Below the pieces are notes generated by a model. That model searched no databases. It was not told the origin of the DNA and worked only from the letters and a program-made list of their open reading frames with translations. From Agathobacter rectalis ATCC 33656 (lineage in GTDB: Bacteria > Bacillota > Clostridia > Lachnospirales > Lachnospiraceae): a DNA stretch of 64,000 nucleotides. The position numbers were made by a program, and so were the translations under genes. This document shows, in pieces, positions 18,750 to 26,767 of this stretch (its first letter is position 1; every line of letters starts with the position of its first letter). The stretch is taken from assembly GCF_000020605.1 (NCBI RefSeq), contig NC_012781.1, positions 1,613,501-1,677,500 on the forward strand. Reading direction: 5' to 3'.

Positions 18750-20024
18750 TTACTGCATTTCTCCTGCTATATATCCACTTGTCCATGCCCACTGCAGATT
18801 GTAGCCACCGCATATGCCGTCCACATCAAGCAGCTCTCCGCAAAAGTAAAGCCCCGGATGGATTTTGGATTCCAATGTACGTACATCTATTTCCTTTGTA
18901 CATATGCCGCCTGCACACACCTGTGCAAATTCGGCTCCTCTTGGCTTTTTTACCGAAACGGCTGTATGCTTTATTGAGCGGGTGAGACTTTTACAATCAT
19001 CATCTGTCAACAGCCTTCCCTTTTTGTCAGGAGATACACCTGATTTGTGTATCAGCTCAAGAAGAAGCTTATTGTTTAAAAGTCCGTTAAGCATCTCATT
19101 TAGCGAGCGGTTGTCTGTCGTTGTAATACTTCTGTCCTTTATGTACCCATTAAGCTCATCATCACTAAAAGCCGGCAAAAAGTCAATTATCACCTCGACC
19201 CTTTGACCTTTATCGAGGGCTCTTGACATAAGACTTGAAATCTGAAAAACCGGGATGCCTGAGATGCCATAGTCAGCTAACTGCAGCTCCCCTGTATTTT
19301 GCTCTGTCATTTGACCGTCTATCACGGAAGCGACAGTGGCATCGCACCTGACACCTGTGATTTTTTTGAAATTTAGGCCATCACAGCTAAAGCCGCAAAG
19401 CGCGGGTAATGGCTTTTGGATATGATGTCCGAGAGCTTCTATCTGTCGAAACAGGCTTCCGTCACTTCCAAGCTTTGGGGAAGCCGTAAGGCCACACGCT
19501 ATGATAAGCCTTTTGGACTTAAAGCTGCCCTTGTCTGTTTGGATGCAGTAACCGGTCCGGTCATCTGTCTTCTTATTAGTTGCCGGATTAGAAGCAGAAT
19601 TTGTGTCCTCAGCCGTAATCCTTGCAGTCTTGATTTCTGTAATACTAATGCCTGTTTTCACATCCACATGAAGCCTCATAAGTTCCATGCGAAAGGCTGC
19701 CACAACAGATGCAGCCTGTCTTGAATTTGGATAAATGTAGCCTGCATTGTCATATGCAGGTATTCCAAGTTCTTTAAAAAAACGTATTGTGTCTGCATAA
19801 TTAAATTGCGACAACCCGTTTTTAATCAGCGCTTTACTGCCGTGAAACTTATTTACAGACATATCAGTGTTTGTGAAATTACATCTGCCGTTTCCGGTTG
19901 CAAGTATTTTCTTTCCTATATCATCCTTGTGCTCTAAAAGTGCCACACGTGCTCCCTTTGATGCAGCAGCTGCTGCCGCCATCAGCCCGGATGCACCGGC
20001 ACCTATTATAATTACATCGTACAT
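18750..20024 (-). CDS. HI0933/YhiN-family flavoprotein
   Basis: A 424-residue cytosolic FAD protein of the HI0933 (COG2081) family. The Rossmann motif GAGASGLMAAAAAA is at residues 8-21, followed by the family hallmark GNGRCNFTN (about 45-53). The C-terminus has the family-typical CGELLDVDGICGGYNLQWA. Family members are annotated as BaiN-type or aminoacetone oxidase-like proteins, but the reaction is not settled. Next to it lies a second, unrelated flavoprotein with zero spacing, suggesting a shared redox role. Confidence 0.88.
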   Translation of the reverse strand: MYDVIIIGAGASGLMAAAAAASKGARVALLEHKDDIGKKILATGNGRCNFTNTDMSVNKFHGSKALIKNGLSQFNYADTIRFFKELGIPAYDNAGYIYPNSRQAASVVAAFRMELMRLHVDVKTGISITEIKTARITAEDTNSASNPATNKKTDDRTGYCIQTDKGSFKSKRLIIACGLTASPKLGSDGSLFRQIEALGHHIQKPLPALCGFSCDGLNFKKITGVRCDATVASVIDGQMTEQNTGELQLADYGISGIPVFQISSLMSRALDKGQRVEVIIDFLPAFSDDELNGYIKDRSITTTDNRSLNEMLNGLLNNKLLLELIHKSGVSPDKKGRLLTDDDCKSLTRSIKHTAVSVKKPRGAEFAQVCAGGICTKEIDVRTLESKIHPGLYFCGELLDVDGICGGYNLQWAWTSGYIAGEMQ

Positions 20025-20054
20025 ATTCTTTCCCCTAACTGATTTATTTTAACA

Positions 20055-20429
20055 TTAACTTGAATAGCTTTCAAGAAAATCGTACAAATCAGTTTCGTTA
20101 AAAAAGTAGAGTCCGTTTGTAACCTTATTTTTTGCTTCATCGGGCAGTTCTTCAAAATACACGCCTGTGTCAAAGTATTTTTCACTTGCAGTGGCGTTGT
20201 ATACAGACAGCATTCCGGAGTCATTTTTGATGCAGTATTTTGCATTTTTAGCCTCATTTGATGTCAGAAGGCTTTCTTTTTCATTTTTTTCTTCTTTATC
20301 ATTTTCATTTCTTTGTGCAATTATAGCAGCCTTGTCTGCAGCTCTTTGCGTATTGATTTTTTCTATCATAACAAGTGCAAGAAGAATTACAACAATAGTT
20401 AAAAAACAGATACTGATTTTGCTTTTCAT
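20055..20429 (-). CDS. BofC C-terminal-domain-like membrane-anchored protein
   Basis: A 124-residue protein with an N-terminal membrane anchor (about 5-22), a charged linker (about 30-55, Lys/Glu/Asn-rich) and a compact C-terminal domain. In that domain the pattern YCIKNDSGMLSVYN, a central YF..GVYFEELP and the terminal GLYFFNETDLYDFLESY resemble the BofC C-terminal domain, which in Bacillus acts in the forespore-mother cell space. The similarity is judged by eye. The AGGTGA site and ATG lie in the loop of a 16-bp perfect hairpin (20406-20455), and the first codons form its 3' arm, so expression is probably tightly limited. Confidence 0.7.
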   Translation of the reverse strand: MKSKISICFLTIVVILLALVMIEKINTQRAADKAAIIAQRNENDKEEKNEKESLLTSNEAKNAKYCIKNDSGMLSVYNATASEKYFDTGVYFEELPDEAKNKVTNGLYFFNETDLYDFLESYSS

Positions 20430-20455
20430 ATTATCACCTCAAAATCAGTATCTGT
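20400..20455 (-). terminator. Terminator-like hairpin enclosing the start codon of the BofC-like gene
   Basis: Arms ACAGATACTGATTTTG (20406-20421) and CAAAATCAGTATCTGT (20440-20455) are perfect 16-bp complements around an 18-base loop. On the minus-strand RNA the loop holds AGGTGA and the ATG (20429), and the 3' arm is followed by six U. It lies 24 bases after the stop codon of the flippase gene, so it can terminate that transcript. It can also hide or limit translation of the BofC-like gene. Confidence 0.8.
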
Positions 20456-20478
20456 AAATTTTTGTTATTTATTCAATT

Positions 20479-22143
20479 TTATAATAAATGACATTTTTTT
20501 GCCACTTTTATGATAAGTGTGCCCTTTGGAAAATGTCTAAGCTCATCCTCAGTCAGTCCCTTGAGTAAAAGCAGCGCAACTGCATATGAGATAACCGCAA
20601 TGATTGCAGCAAGAATGAAGGCGATAATCTCAATATGACAGGCCTTGTAAAGTATAAAGTATACTATATACGAAATAACTCCCATTATGAGCGAGCTGAT
20701 GGCAGGTATGATAAAGGTCTTTTTTATTTCCTGCTTAAAGCCGCTGTACTTCTTTAAAGCCATGCTGTTCATAAAACACATGAGCAATGCAAAAAATGTA
20801 TTGGCAAGCACAACTGCATGTATATTGAGTCTGAATATGAGCATAAGCAGTATGAGTACTATGACATGCGCTACAATCGATATCGCAGCGTTGATTACAG
20901 GAACTTTGAGCCTGTCAATTCCCTGCAGCAGTCCGTTGGACAGAGTGGAAAGCGAGTAAAATACTACCGCAACCGCACCGACATACATCATAAGTGATGC
21001 CTCAGCATTTGTTGCACGGGTGCTTGAGAACAGTATATTAAATATTGGCAGTCCAAACACGGCAAGCCCTACTGCACATGGGAATGCGACAACCATGATA
21101 AAGCGTGTGGAAAGATTAATCTGTCCTCTCACGGCCTCCATATCGTCCCTGTGATATGCGCCTGTAAGCACCGGCACAAAGGATGCTGCCATAGCTGATG
21201 CTATGGATATAGGCACATTGATTAAAAGCTTGTACTTTCCGGTGTATACACCCCACCATACGTCTATATCATTCTGAGTGTATCCCTGAAGCAGTGCAAC
21301 CTGCTTGAATATACCCTGGTCTATGATGCCACTGATATTGTATATAGTAGTACTTAAAAGCACAGGAATAACCGTAATTACAAGAATCTTCATTGTGTAG
21401 CCAAATGAGCTCACCCTGACATTTCGTTCTCTTTTCATCTGCCTCTTGAACACCTTCATATAGATGGCAAAGATAAATACTACAAATAAAAGAGCCGCTA
21501 CAGAGCCAAGCACTGTTCCAAGTGTACCACCGGCTGCACCATATGCTGCGGCATAGTGTTCCTTGTCACCAAGCACTGCGCCAATCCTTGTACCTGTACG
21601 GTATAGCACATATGCAGCCCATACACTGACTATGGCATTTACTATCTGCTCTATTATCTGTGAGACGGCACTCGGCATCATAGTACCCAGTCCCTGGAAA
21701 AAGCCTCTGATGACGCCGAGCACTGCAACTACCAAAAGCCCGGGAGCCAGTACTCTTAAAGCAAAAATACTGTATGGTGTGTTAAGAAGTGTTGTTGCAA
21801 AAAAATTGCCACCGAAAAACAGTATGAGAGCCACTGTTGTGCCACTGATGGTTGCAAAAAGCAGAGCACACTTCAGTATCTGATACGTCGCAGTCCGCCT
21901 CTTTTTTGCCATCTGGGCTGAAACCATCTTTGATACGGCAAGTGGTAAGCTGTATGATGATATAATCAGCATGACATTGTATATTTCAAAGGCTGTGGAA
22001 TAATAGCCGATTCCGATATCGCCCAATATACGCTGCATCGGAATACGATATATGAGTCCTATTATTCTGCTTATAATAGATGCTACGGCAAGTATAGAGC
22101 CCTGTACTAAGGCATTGCTTGCCCCGTTATTTTTTTTAGACAT
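20479..22143 (-). CDS. MATE-like lipid flippase of the MurJ/SpoVB family
   Basis: A polysaccharide-biosynthesis/MOP-superfamily transporter of 554 residues with about 14 membrane segments. The start reads NNGASNALVQGSILAVASIISRIIGLIYRIP, the usual first segment of SpoVB/MurJ/YtgP relatives, and AVSKMVSAQMAKKR follows. It probably flips lipid II or another undecaprenyl-linked precursor. MurJ, SpoVB and YtgP/Amj-type roles cannot be separated from sequence alone. It is followed by the hairpin at 20400-20455. Confidence 0.85.
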   Translation of the reverse strand: MSKKNNGASNALVQGSILAVASIISRIIGLIYRIPMQRILGDIGIGYYSTAFEIYNVMLIISSYSLPLAVSKMVSAQMAKKRRTATYQILKCALLFATISGTTVALILFFGGNFFATTLLNTPYSIFALRVLAPGLLVVAVLGVIRGFFQGLGTMMPSAVSQIIEQIVNAIVSVWAAYVLYRTGTRIGAVLGDKEHYAAAYGAAGGTLGTVLGSVAALLFVVFIFAIYMKVFKRQMKRERNVRVSSFGYTMKILVITVIPVLLSTTIYNISGIIDQGIFKQVALLQGYTQNDIDVWWGVYTGKYKLLINVPISIASAMAASFVPVLTGAYHRDDMEAVRGQINLSTRFIMVVAFPCAVGLAVFGLPIFNILFSSTRATNAEASLMMYVGAVAVVFYSLSTLSNGLLQGIDRLKVPVINAAISIVAHVIVLILLMLIFRLNIHAVVLANTFFALLMCFMNSMALKKYSGFKQEIKKTFIIPAISSLIMGVISYIVYFILYKACHIEIIAFILAAIIAVISYAVALLLLKGLTEDELRHFPKGTLIIKVAKKCHLL

Positions 22144-22182
22144 TTATAAATCCTCTGTTTCAATTGATAACCAGCTTAAATA

Positions 22183-22680
22183 TTAGCGTGTTATACCTAA
22201 AGCGTCAAGTATTTTTCTCTGGTGCTCTTCCATTACGGCAGCCTCATCAGCCTCCATGTGGTCATATCCGAACAGATGAAGCATGCTGTGTGTAATCAGA
22301 AAGGCAAACTCTCTTTTTTCGCTGTGTCCATATTCTACGGCCTGCTCCTTTACCTTGTCAACGGATATGATTATGTCGCCTAGCATGACCTCTCCTGTAT
22401 CAGGATTGAAATCATCCTCATTCTCGTCTGAAAGAAAAGAAAAATCTCCGGGTGTTTCATATGAAAGCATCGGAAAAGACAGTACATCTGTAGGCCTGTC
22501 TATCTGTCTGTACTCCTTATTGATGGCATGTATCCCTTCATTGTCTGTCAGTGTCAAATTAACCTCCGCCTCATACGGAAAGTTCTCGTGCTCAAGTGAA
22601 GCAGAAACAACAGCTTCTGCGACCTTTTCATAATCAAAATTAAAATTGCATTCTACTTCTTTTTCGATAAAAAAACTCAT
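22183..22680 (-). CDS. ybeY: Endoribonuclease YbeY (rRNA maturation factor)
   Basis: A single-domain metal-dependent RNase of 165 residues involved in 16S rRNA 3' processing and ribosome quality control. The zinc signature H-x3-H-x5-H is present in THSMLHLFGYDH, and the RPTDVLSFP motif lies upstream. The ATG overlaps the stop of the preceding membrane-protein gene by four bases. Position after phoH and the PgpH-like gene is the conserved Bacillota order. Confidence 0.95.
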   Translation of the reverse strand: MSFFIEKEVECNFNFDYEKVAEAVVSASLEHENFPYEAEVNLTLTDNEGIHAINKEYRQIDRPTDVLSFPMLSYETPGDFSFLSDENEDDFNPDTGEVMLGDIIISVDKVKEQAVEYGHSEKREFAFLITHSMLHLFGYDHMEADEAAVMEEHQRKILDALGITR

Positions 22681-23837
22681 TTAAGCAACTCCTCCTTTGT
22701 AAGATAGTCTCGTATTTTTAAAAAGTGATTCATGGAAAGCCCTGATTCATCATACATTCCTGAGCTTGACAGCTCATTTAATGTCTGGATAATAAGTATC
22801 TCGTGATTCCATTCACTGTCTGCCACATCGTTTTTGATATGATCAAGCCTTACTATTAAAGCATCGACCATATGGATGAGTGCGGATTCAGGGGTCTGTG
22901 GGTGTCTTAACTTGCCATAGTACTCATAGAGTATATTGGTCAGCTTTTCAGGAAAATGCATGGCTAATGCCTGTTCCACTCCTTCCATGACGCTTTTATG
23001 CCTCTGCCACTGCCCTATGCGGTAATAAAAGCCTCCTGCTGCACATAGCGCTGTGTCCAGTCCTGCAGCCTTTGCAGCCTTTATGGCAATCGTCGATACG
23101 AAATTGCCATGATTGTATTCAGAGAAATTGTGCTTTTTAAGCTGCTTTACAGCAGGAAAATCCTCCTCTATTATTTCTATAAGCCTGTCATTTGTTTCAT
23201 CAGCGCTAAGTGGCTTAAATACCCTGGCACAAATGATGCCGATAAGCGAAACAATCATGCCGCTTACAGCTCCGGCAATAATAACGGAAACAGAAAACTC
23301 CTTTGTTGACATATAATAGAATATGCCCGGTGTCACAATGCTCATACTGATTATGATCAGATATATACATATCTGAAGCTTGTCCTCCTTTAGCATCTTT
23401 GCAAGGATAGCACCTGTGATTACAAGAAGCAGCTCACATACGAGCTCAAAGCAGTCGCCGGATACAGTGATTGAAAGCAATATACAAAAATAAGTACCGC
23501 TTATAAATGCCAGAAACTCATTGCCAATCAGACAAAGCAATATAGGAAAAATCATCACCGGCCTGCTGTACAGTGGCATAAAACCGCTTATGATACACAC
23601 TATAGAGCAAATGATAAACGCAAACGTAAACCTAAGATAATCAGTTCTTGAGTTGTTCGACAGCTGCAGTGTGTTCCGCTCGTACTCAAGCTCAAATAAA
23701 AGCAGCATATAAAATATGATATCTAAAAAACCCATGCATATCCACTCATCCGGATATACATCACCAAGCAGACACAGCACAAATGAAAGAGCTAAGATTG
23801 ATATAAAAATTGATATTAGTGATACAACCCTTCTCAA
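22677..23837 (-). CDS. PgpH-like membrane protein with a degenerate HD domain
   Basis: 386 residues: about seven hydrophobic segments (about 5-205) followed by a cytosolic domain that aligns by eye with the HD phosphohydrolase domain of PgpH (YqfF), the cyclic di-AMP phosphodiesterase normally encoded between phoH and ybeY. The large extracellular domain of PgpH is missing and the catalytic residues are lost: the HD pair in a YYHDIGK-type motif is YYRIGQ here (Tyr272, Arg273), and the HHG pair is YYG (Tyr306, Tyr307). His243 and Asp325 remain. It is therefore unlikely to hydrolyse cyclic di-AMP. It overlaps both neighbours by four bases, so it is a maintained operon member rather than debris. 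Confidence 0.8.
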   Translation of the reverse strand: MRRVVSLISIFISILALSFVLCLLGDVYPDEWICMGFLDIIFYMLLLFELEYERNTLQLSNNSRTDYLRFTFAFIICSIVCIISGFMPLYSRPVMIFPILLCLIGNEFLAFISGTYFCILLSITVSGDCFELVCELLLVITGAILAKMLKEDKLQICIYLIIISMSIVTPGIFYYMSTKEFSVSVIIAGAVSGMIVSLIGIICARVFKPLSADETNDRLIEIIEEDFPAVKQLKKHNFSEYNHGNFVSTIAIKAAKAAGLDTALCAAGGFYYRIGQWQRHKSVMEGVEQALAMHFPEKLTNILYEYYGKLRHPQTPESALIHMVDALIVRLDHIKNDVADSEWNHEILIIQTLNELSSSGMYDESGLSMNHFLKIRDYLTKEELLK

Positions 23838-24829
23838 TTGCTCTTCCTCTGCTTTCTTGCAGTCTTTGCAGTCTGCTTATTTTCATAATCATCATATGCC
23901 TGAACAATTTTTTGTACAAGCGGATGACGCACGACATCCTTGCTTGTCAGATTGCATATGCCTATATCATCTATGTTTTTTAGCACCCTAAGTGCCACAT
24001 CAAGCCCTGATTTTGCACCCGGTGCAAGATCCTTTTGTGTCGCATCACCTGTCACGACAACCTTTGAGCCAAAGCCGATTCGTGTAAGAAACATCTTCAT
24101 CTGTGCAGGAGTTGTATTCTGTGCCTCATCAAGTATGATAAATGCATTGTCAAGTGTACGGCCTCTCATGTACGCAAGAGGAGCCACCTCAATAAGGCCC
24201 TTTTCCATGTTGCGCTGGAAGCTCTCAGCTCCCATTATCTGATAAAGAGCATCGTACAACGGTCTCAAATATGGGTCAATCTTGCTCTGCAGATCTCCCG
24301 GCAGAAAGCCAAGCTTCTCGCCTGCTTCAATCGCAGGACGTGTCAGAATAATACGGCCCACCTGCTCATTTTTAAAAGCTGTTATAGCCATTGCCATGGC
24401 AAGATAGGTCTTTCCTGTTCCGGCAGGACCCATGCCAAACACAATCATCTTTTTCCTGATTGCATCGACATATTCCTTCTGGCCTATGGTTTTTGGCTTT
24501 ACAGGCTTGCCATTTATTGTGTGACAAATGATATCCTTGTCAATCTCAACAATCTCACTGCCTCTATGCTCCTCTAAAAGTGCAAGTGCATAGTTTACGT
24601 TCTGCTCTGTAATGACGTTGCCTCTCTCAGCCAGCGCAATGAGCTGCTCGAACACCTCTTTTGCCCCTTCAATATTCCCCTGCGCTCCGATAATCTTTAA
24701 GGAATCATCTCTTAAGACAAGCGTTACTTGCAGTGTGCGCTCTATTTTCTTGGCGAATGCATCAAACTGTCCAAAGACGTTTGGAATATATTCGCCCGGT
24801 ATTTTTATAGATACTTCATTTAAACTCAT
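23834..24829 (-). CDS. phoH: PhoH family ATPase
   Basis: A 331-residue protein with an N-terminal KH-like/oligonucleotide-binding region (about 1-110) and a P-loop ATPase domain with Walker A GPAGTGKTYLAMA and Walker B-type ILDEAQNTTP. The family is linked to RNA metabolism, probably as RNA helicase or unwinding ATPase, and is a constant neighbour of ybeY. It has a good promoter of its own at 24863-24890, separating it from yqfC/yqfD. The C-terminal 15 residues are Lys/Arg-rich. Confidence 0.94.
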   Translation of the reverse strand: MSLNEVSIKIPGEYIPNVFGQFDAFAKKIERTLQVTLVLRDDSLKIIGAQGNIEGAKEVFEQLIALAERGNVITEQNVNYALALLEEHRGSEIVEIDKDIICHTINGKPVKPKTIGQKEYVDAIRKKMIVFGMGPAGTGKTYLAMAMAITAFKNEQVGRIILTRPAIEAGEKLGFLPGDLQSKIDPYLRPLYDALYQIMGAESFQRNMEKGLIEVAPLAYMRGRTLDNAFIILDEAQNTTPAQMKMFLTRIGFGSKVVVTGDATQKDLAPGAKSGLDVALRVLKNIDDIGICNLTSKDVVRHPLVQKIVQAYDDYENKQTAKTARKQRKSN

Positions 24830-24862
24830 TAGCTCATGTGCCTTTCAATCAAAATATTTTTC

Positions 24863-24890
24863 ATTATAACATAAAAATAAAATTTGTCAT
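24863..24890 (-). promoter_or_regulatory. Promoter for phoH
   Basis: On the minus strand: -35 ATGACA (24885-24890), a 16-base spacer and a perfect -10 TATAAT (24863-24868) with an extended TG. It lies in the 64-base gap between the yqfD stop and the phoH ATG, giving a leader of roughly 30 bases with a GAAAGG ribosome-binding site. Confidence 0.65.
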
Positions 24891-24893
24891 AAT

Positions 24894-25421
24894 TTACCTA
24901 TAATTTATTCCCTCTGATATATCAATTTTCATGGTATTTTTTTCTATGTATATACTGCACCACGTGATATCGGGATATTTTTCCTCAAGCTTCTTTTCAA
25001 GGAGGCTGTAATCTGCTCTCTTGTGGCTGCCTATTGTTACATTTTCACTCTCCATAAAGGAGATGACCGACTCATCATACGTGAAACGGTTTCCTTCAGG
25101 CACAATGTGCCAGATTCTTGTGCAGATGAGTGCATGTATACAAAAAACGCCGGTAATTGCAGCCGTAATAATACGTATTTTATATAGAAATGCTCTTATT
25201 GCAAAGTATCCCTGTCTTTTTACCACGAGAAGCCTTGTATGCGTCTTTTTCAGGTGCGGCTTCATTAGAAAAATATCTTCTGTACTGCAGCAGGCCTTAT
25301 ATTCCTTTGGACTTACATATTTAAGGTTCCATATTTTTATATGGTTTGCCGTGCACAGATTTATGAAGCGCCTGATATTGCAGCCTGTTAGCCTTACTGT
25401 TGCATAAGCTTTAATACTCAT
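24894..25421 (-). CDS. yqfD: Shortened YqfD-like sporulation protein
   Basis: Resembles the N-terminal half of YqfD, a conserved spore-former membrane protein encoded after yqfC. It has an N-terminal basic domain (about 1-70), one membrane segment (about 85-105) and the start of the extracytoplasmic region, ending at about DISEGINYR. YqfD is usually close to 400 residues; this protein has 175, and the following DNA is a promoter region rather than a continuation. The ATG at 25421 is preceded by AAAGGGTG and lies inside the last codons of yqfC. Either a truncated relic or a deliberately short variant. Confidence 0.72.
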   Translation of the reverse strand: MSIKAYATVRLTGCNIRRFINLCTANHIKIWNLKYVSPKEYKACCSTEDIFLMKPHLKKTHTRLLVVKRQGYFAIRAFLYKIRIITAAITGVFCIHALICTRIWHIVPEGNRFTYDESVISFMESENVTIGSHKRADYSLLEKKLEEKYPDITWCSIYIEKNTMKIDISEGINYR

Positions 25422-25671
25422 ATATAACACCCTTTAAATGACCGGCTATTATTATTAAATCCTTTGTAAATTCCTTGATTTCAAGGCGGCTGCCGGATAT
25501 TTTTATGGTACTGTCTGCTGCCCTTACAGTTACGGCCTTGTCCGAAAATGACAGAATACCCTTATGGTTTTCTATAGTCAACTCATTATAACCATATGCT
25601 GTTACAATTGGAAGCCCTAGCACTATGTCCTTTGGAAGCTCGAACGAATCAGTTACTTTTTGCATCTTCAT
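25411..25671 (-). CDS. yqfC: YqfC-like sporulation protein
   Basis: An 86-residue soluble protein with the YqfC pattern: an LPKDIVLGLPIVTAYGYNEL opening followed by beta-strands (ENHKGILSFSDKAVTV) and KISGSRLEIKEFTKDLIIIAGHLKGVIYE. In Bacillus, yqfC is expressed under mother-cell sigma-E control; the function is poorly known. Here it is co-oriented with and overlaps the short yqfD. A genus often described as non-sporulating but keeping this gene fits partial loss of the sporulation programme. Confidence 0.85.
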   Translation of the reverse strand: MKMQKVTDSFELPKDIVLGLPIVTAYGYNELTIENHKGILSFSDKAVTVRAADSTIKISGSRLEIKEFTKDLIIIAGHLKGVIYEY

Positions 25672-25708
25672 ATATTAACATATGTTTATTTAGGCTGAAT
25701 TATGCCGG

Positions 25709-26188
25709 TTATTTGTGGTACGGCTCATTATTGCTGATGCGAAACGACCTGTAAATCTGCTCCAGTAAAATTACGCGCATGAGCTGATGGGGGAATGTCA
25801 TTTTAGAAAATGAAAGCTTATAATCAGCGCACTTTAATACATCATCGGACAGCCCTAGAGAGCCTCCTATTACAAAAACAAGATGACTTTTGCCGCCCGT
25901 CATAAGCTTATCCATCTTCTGTGACAGCTCAACCGAATCAAGCTGTTTTCCATCTATTGCCAGACAAAATACATATGCATCGTCTTTTATATTTTTAAGA
26001 AGCCTCTCACCTTCTTTATTTTTTACGATGTCTATCTCTGTCTGTGTGGCCTGTTCGCTTGTCTTTTCATCGGAAACCTCAGTAATTTCAAGCTTACAGT
26101 AACGGCTTAGGCGCTTTGAGTACTCAGCAATCGCATCTCTGTAAAATTTTTCTTTAACTTTTCCTACACATAATATTGTAATTTTCAT
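25709..26188 (-). CDS. rlmH: 23S rRNA pseudouridine-1915 N3-methyltransferase RlmH
   Basis: A SPOUT methyltransferase of 159 residues, the normal family length. The N-terminus ([20 protein letters not shown]), the SAM-binding [12 protein letters not shown] and the C-terminal [13 protein letters not shown] are diagnostic. The reading frame is open far upstream, but the ATG at 26188 begins the family sequence. No Shine-Dalgarno site is visible, and a perfect -10 box ends six bases before the ATG, so the mRNA may be leaderless. The gene is divergent from the plus-strand unit at 26235. Confidence 0.96.
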   Translation of the reverse strand: MKITILCVGKVKEKFYRDAIAEYSKRLSRYCKLEITEVSDEKTSEQATQTEIDIVKNKEGERLLKNIKDDAYVFCLAIDGKQLDSVELSQKMDKLMTGGKSHLVFVIGGSLGLSDDVLKCADYKLSFSKMTFPHQLMRVILLEQIYRSFRISNNEPYHK

Positions 26189-26194
26189 CGTTTC

Positions 26195-26222
26195 ATTATA
26201 ACATATAACTATAATTAAACAA
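26195..26222 (-). promoter_or_regulatory. Promoter for rlmH, predicted to give a leaderless transcript
   Basis: Minus strand -35 TTGTTT (26217-26222) and -10 TATAAT (26195-26200), spacer 16, extended TG. The start codon of rlmH begins six bases after the -10 box, which is where RNA synthesis normally begins. Confidence 0.55.
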
Positions 26223-26234
26223 TATGGAGGCCGT

Positions 26235-26726
26235 ATGAAAATATACGTTGATGAACAAAAACGATACGAGGATACAAAAGCAACCGGACAGTGCTTCACC
26301 GGAGTCGGTGCGATAGGGCTTATTGCTATTGTGCTGCTTGATACAGGAGTTATAAAGCTTGCCGCTTTAGACTCGGTAAACAAGCTCATGGTTTCTATCG
26401 TAATGGGGCTTGTTTTCTTGATATTTTTTATCATAGGAATTAAGTCATTTATGGAGCTTAGGGACATTTCAAAAAAAATTGACCGGAATAATTCCCTCGA
26501 AGAGGAAATCATGGAATACGTGACCGTCACTCATAGGGACGAGCTTATGACTTTAGCGTCATCTGGTGAAAAAGGAGATGCCTGCTCAGGTGATTTATAC
26601 TACAAAAGAGCTGAGCTTATCACATCAGTCATTACTGAAAAATACAGCCTGCTTGAGGAAAGCTTCCTCGATCATATGGTTGAAGAAATTTATTCTAAAA
26701 TTTATAGTGATATTGTCGAAGAATAG
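26235..26726 (+). CDS. Two-TM membrane protein of unknown function
   Basis: 163 residues, preceded by GGAGG at good spacing. Hydrophobic segments lie at about 20-40 and 50-72 with a short loop between, followed by a cytosolic acidic helical tail of about 90 residues rich in Glu and Asp ([16 protein letters not shown]; the end reads [11 protein letters not shown]). No known motif is recognised. It is one of only two plus-strand genes, lying between rlmH (divergent) and xpt (same strand, 42-base gap). The length of the open frame, a strong ribosome-binding site and sensible topology support it as a real gene. Confidence 0.75.
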   Translation: MKIYVDEQKRYEDTKATGQCFTGVGAIGLIAIVLLDTGVIKLAALDSVNKLMVSIVMGLVFLIFFIIGIKSFMELRDISKKIDRNNSLEEEIMEYVTVTHRDELMTLASSGEKGDACSGDLYYKRAELITSVITEKYSLLEESFLDHMVEEIYSKIYSDIVEE

Positions 26727-26735
26727 TGCTATAAT
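26727..26735 (+). promoter_or_regulatory. Extended -10 promoter element for xpt
   Basis: TGCTATAAT (TG, one base, perfect TATAAT) lies just after the stop of the upstream gene and 33 bases before the xpt ATG. No good -35 box is seen at 16-18 bases, which is tolerated by extended -10 promoters. The gap is too short for a purine riboswitch. Confidence 0.5.
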
Positions 26736-26767
26736 AATAACAATTTATTTTTTATGAGGTGAACAAA

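Noticed and set aside
26189-26530. 342-base upstream extension of rlmH
   Set aside because: It is the shadow of the plus-strand gene at 26235-26726; RlmH proteins begin at the [10 protein letters not shown] segment.
26727-26767. Purine riboswitch upstream of xpt
   Set aside because: Only about 40 bases separate xpt from the preceding gene, too few for the aptamer, and no characteristic loops are seen.
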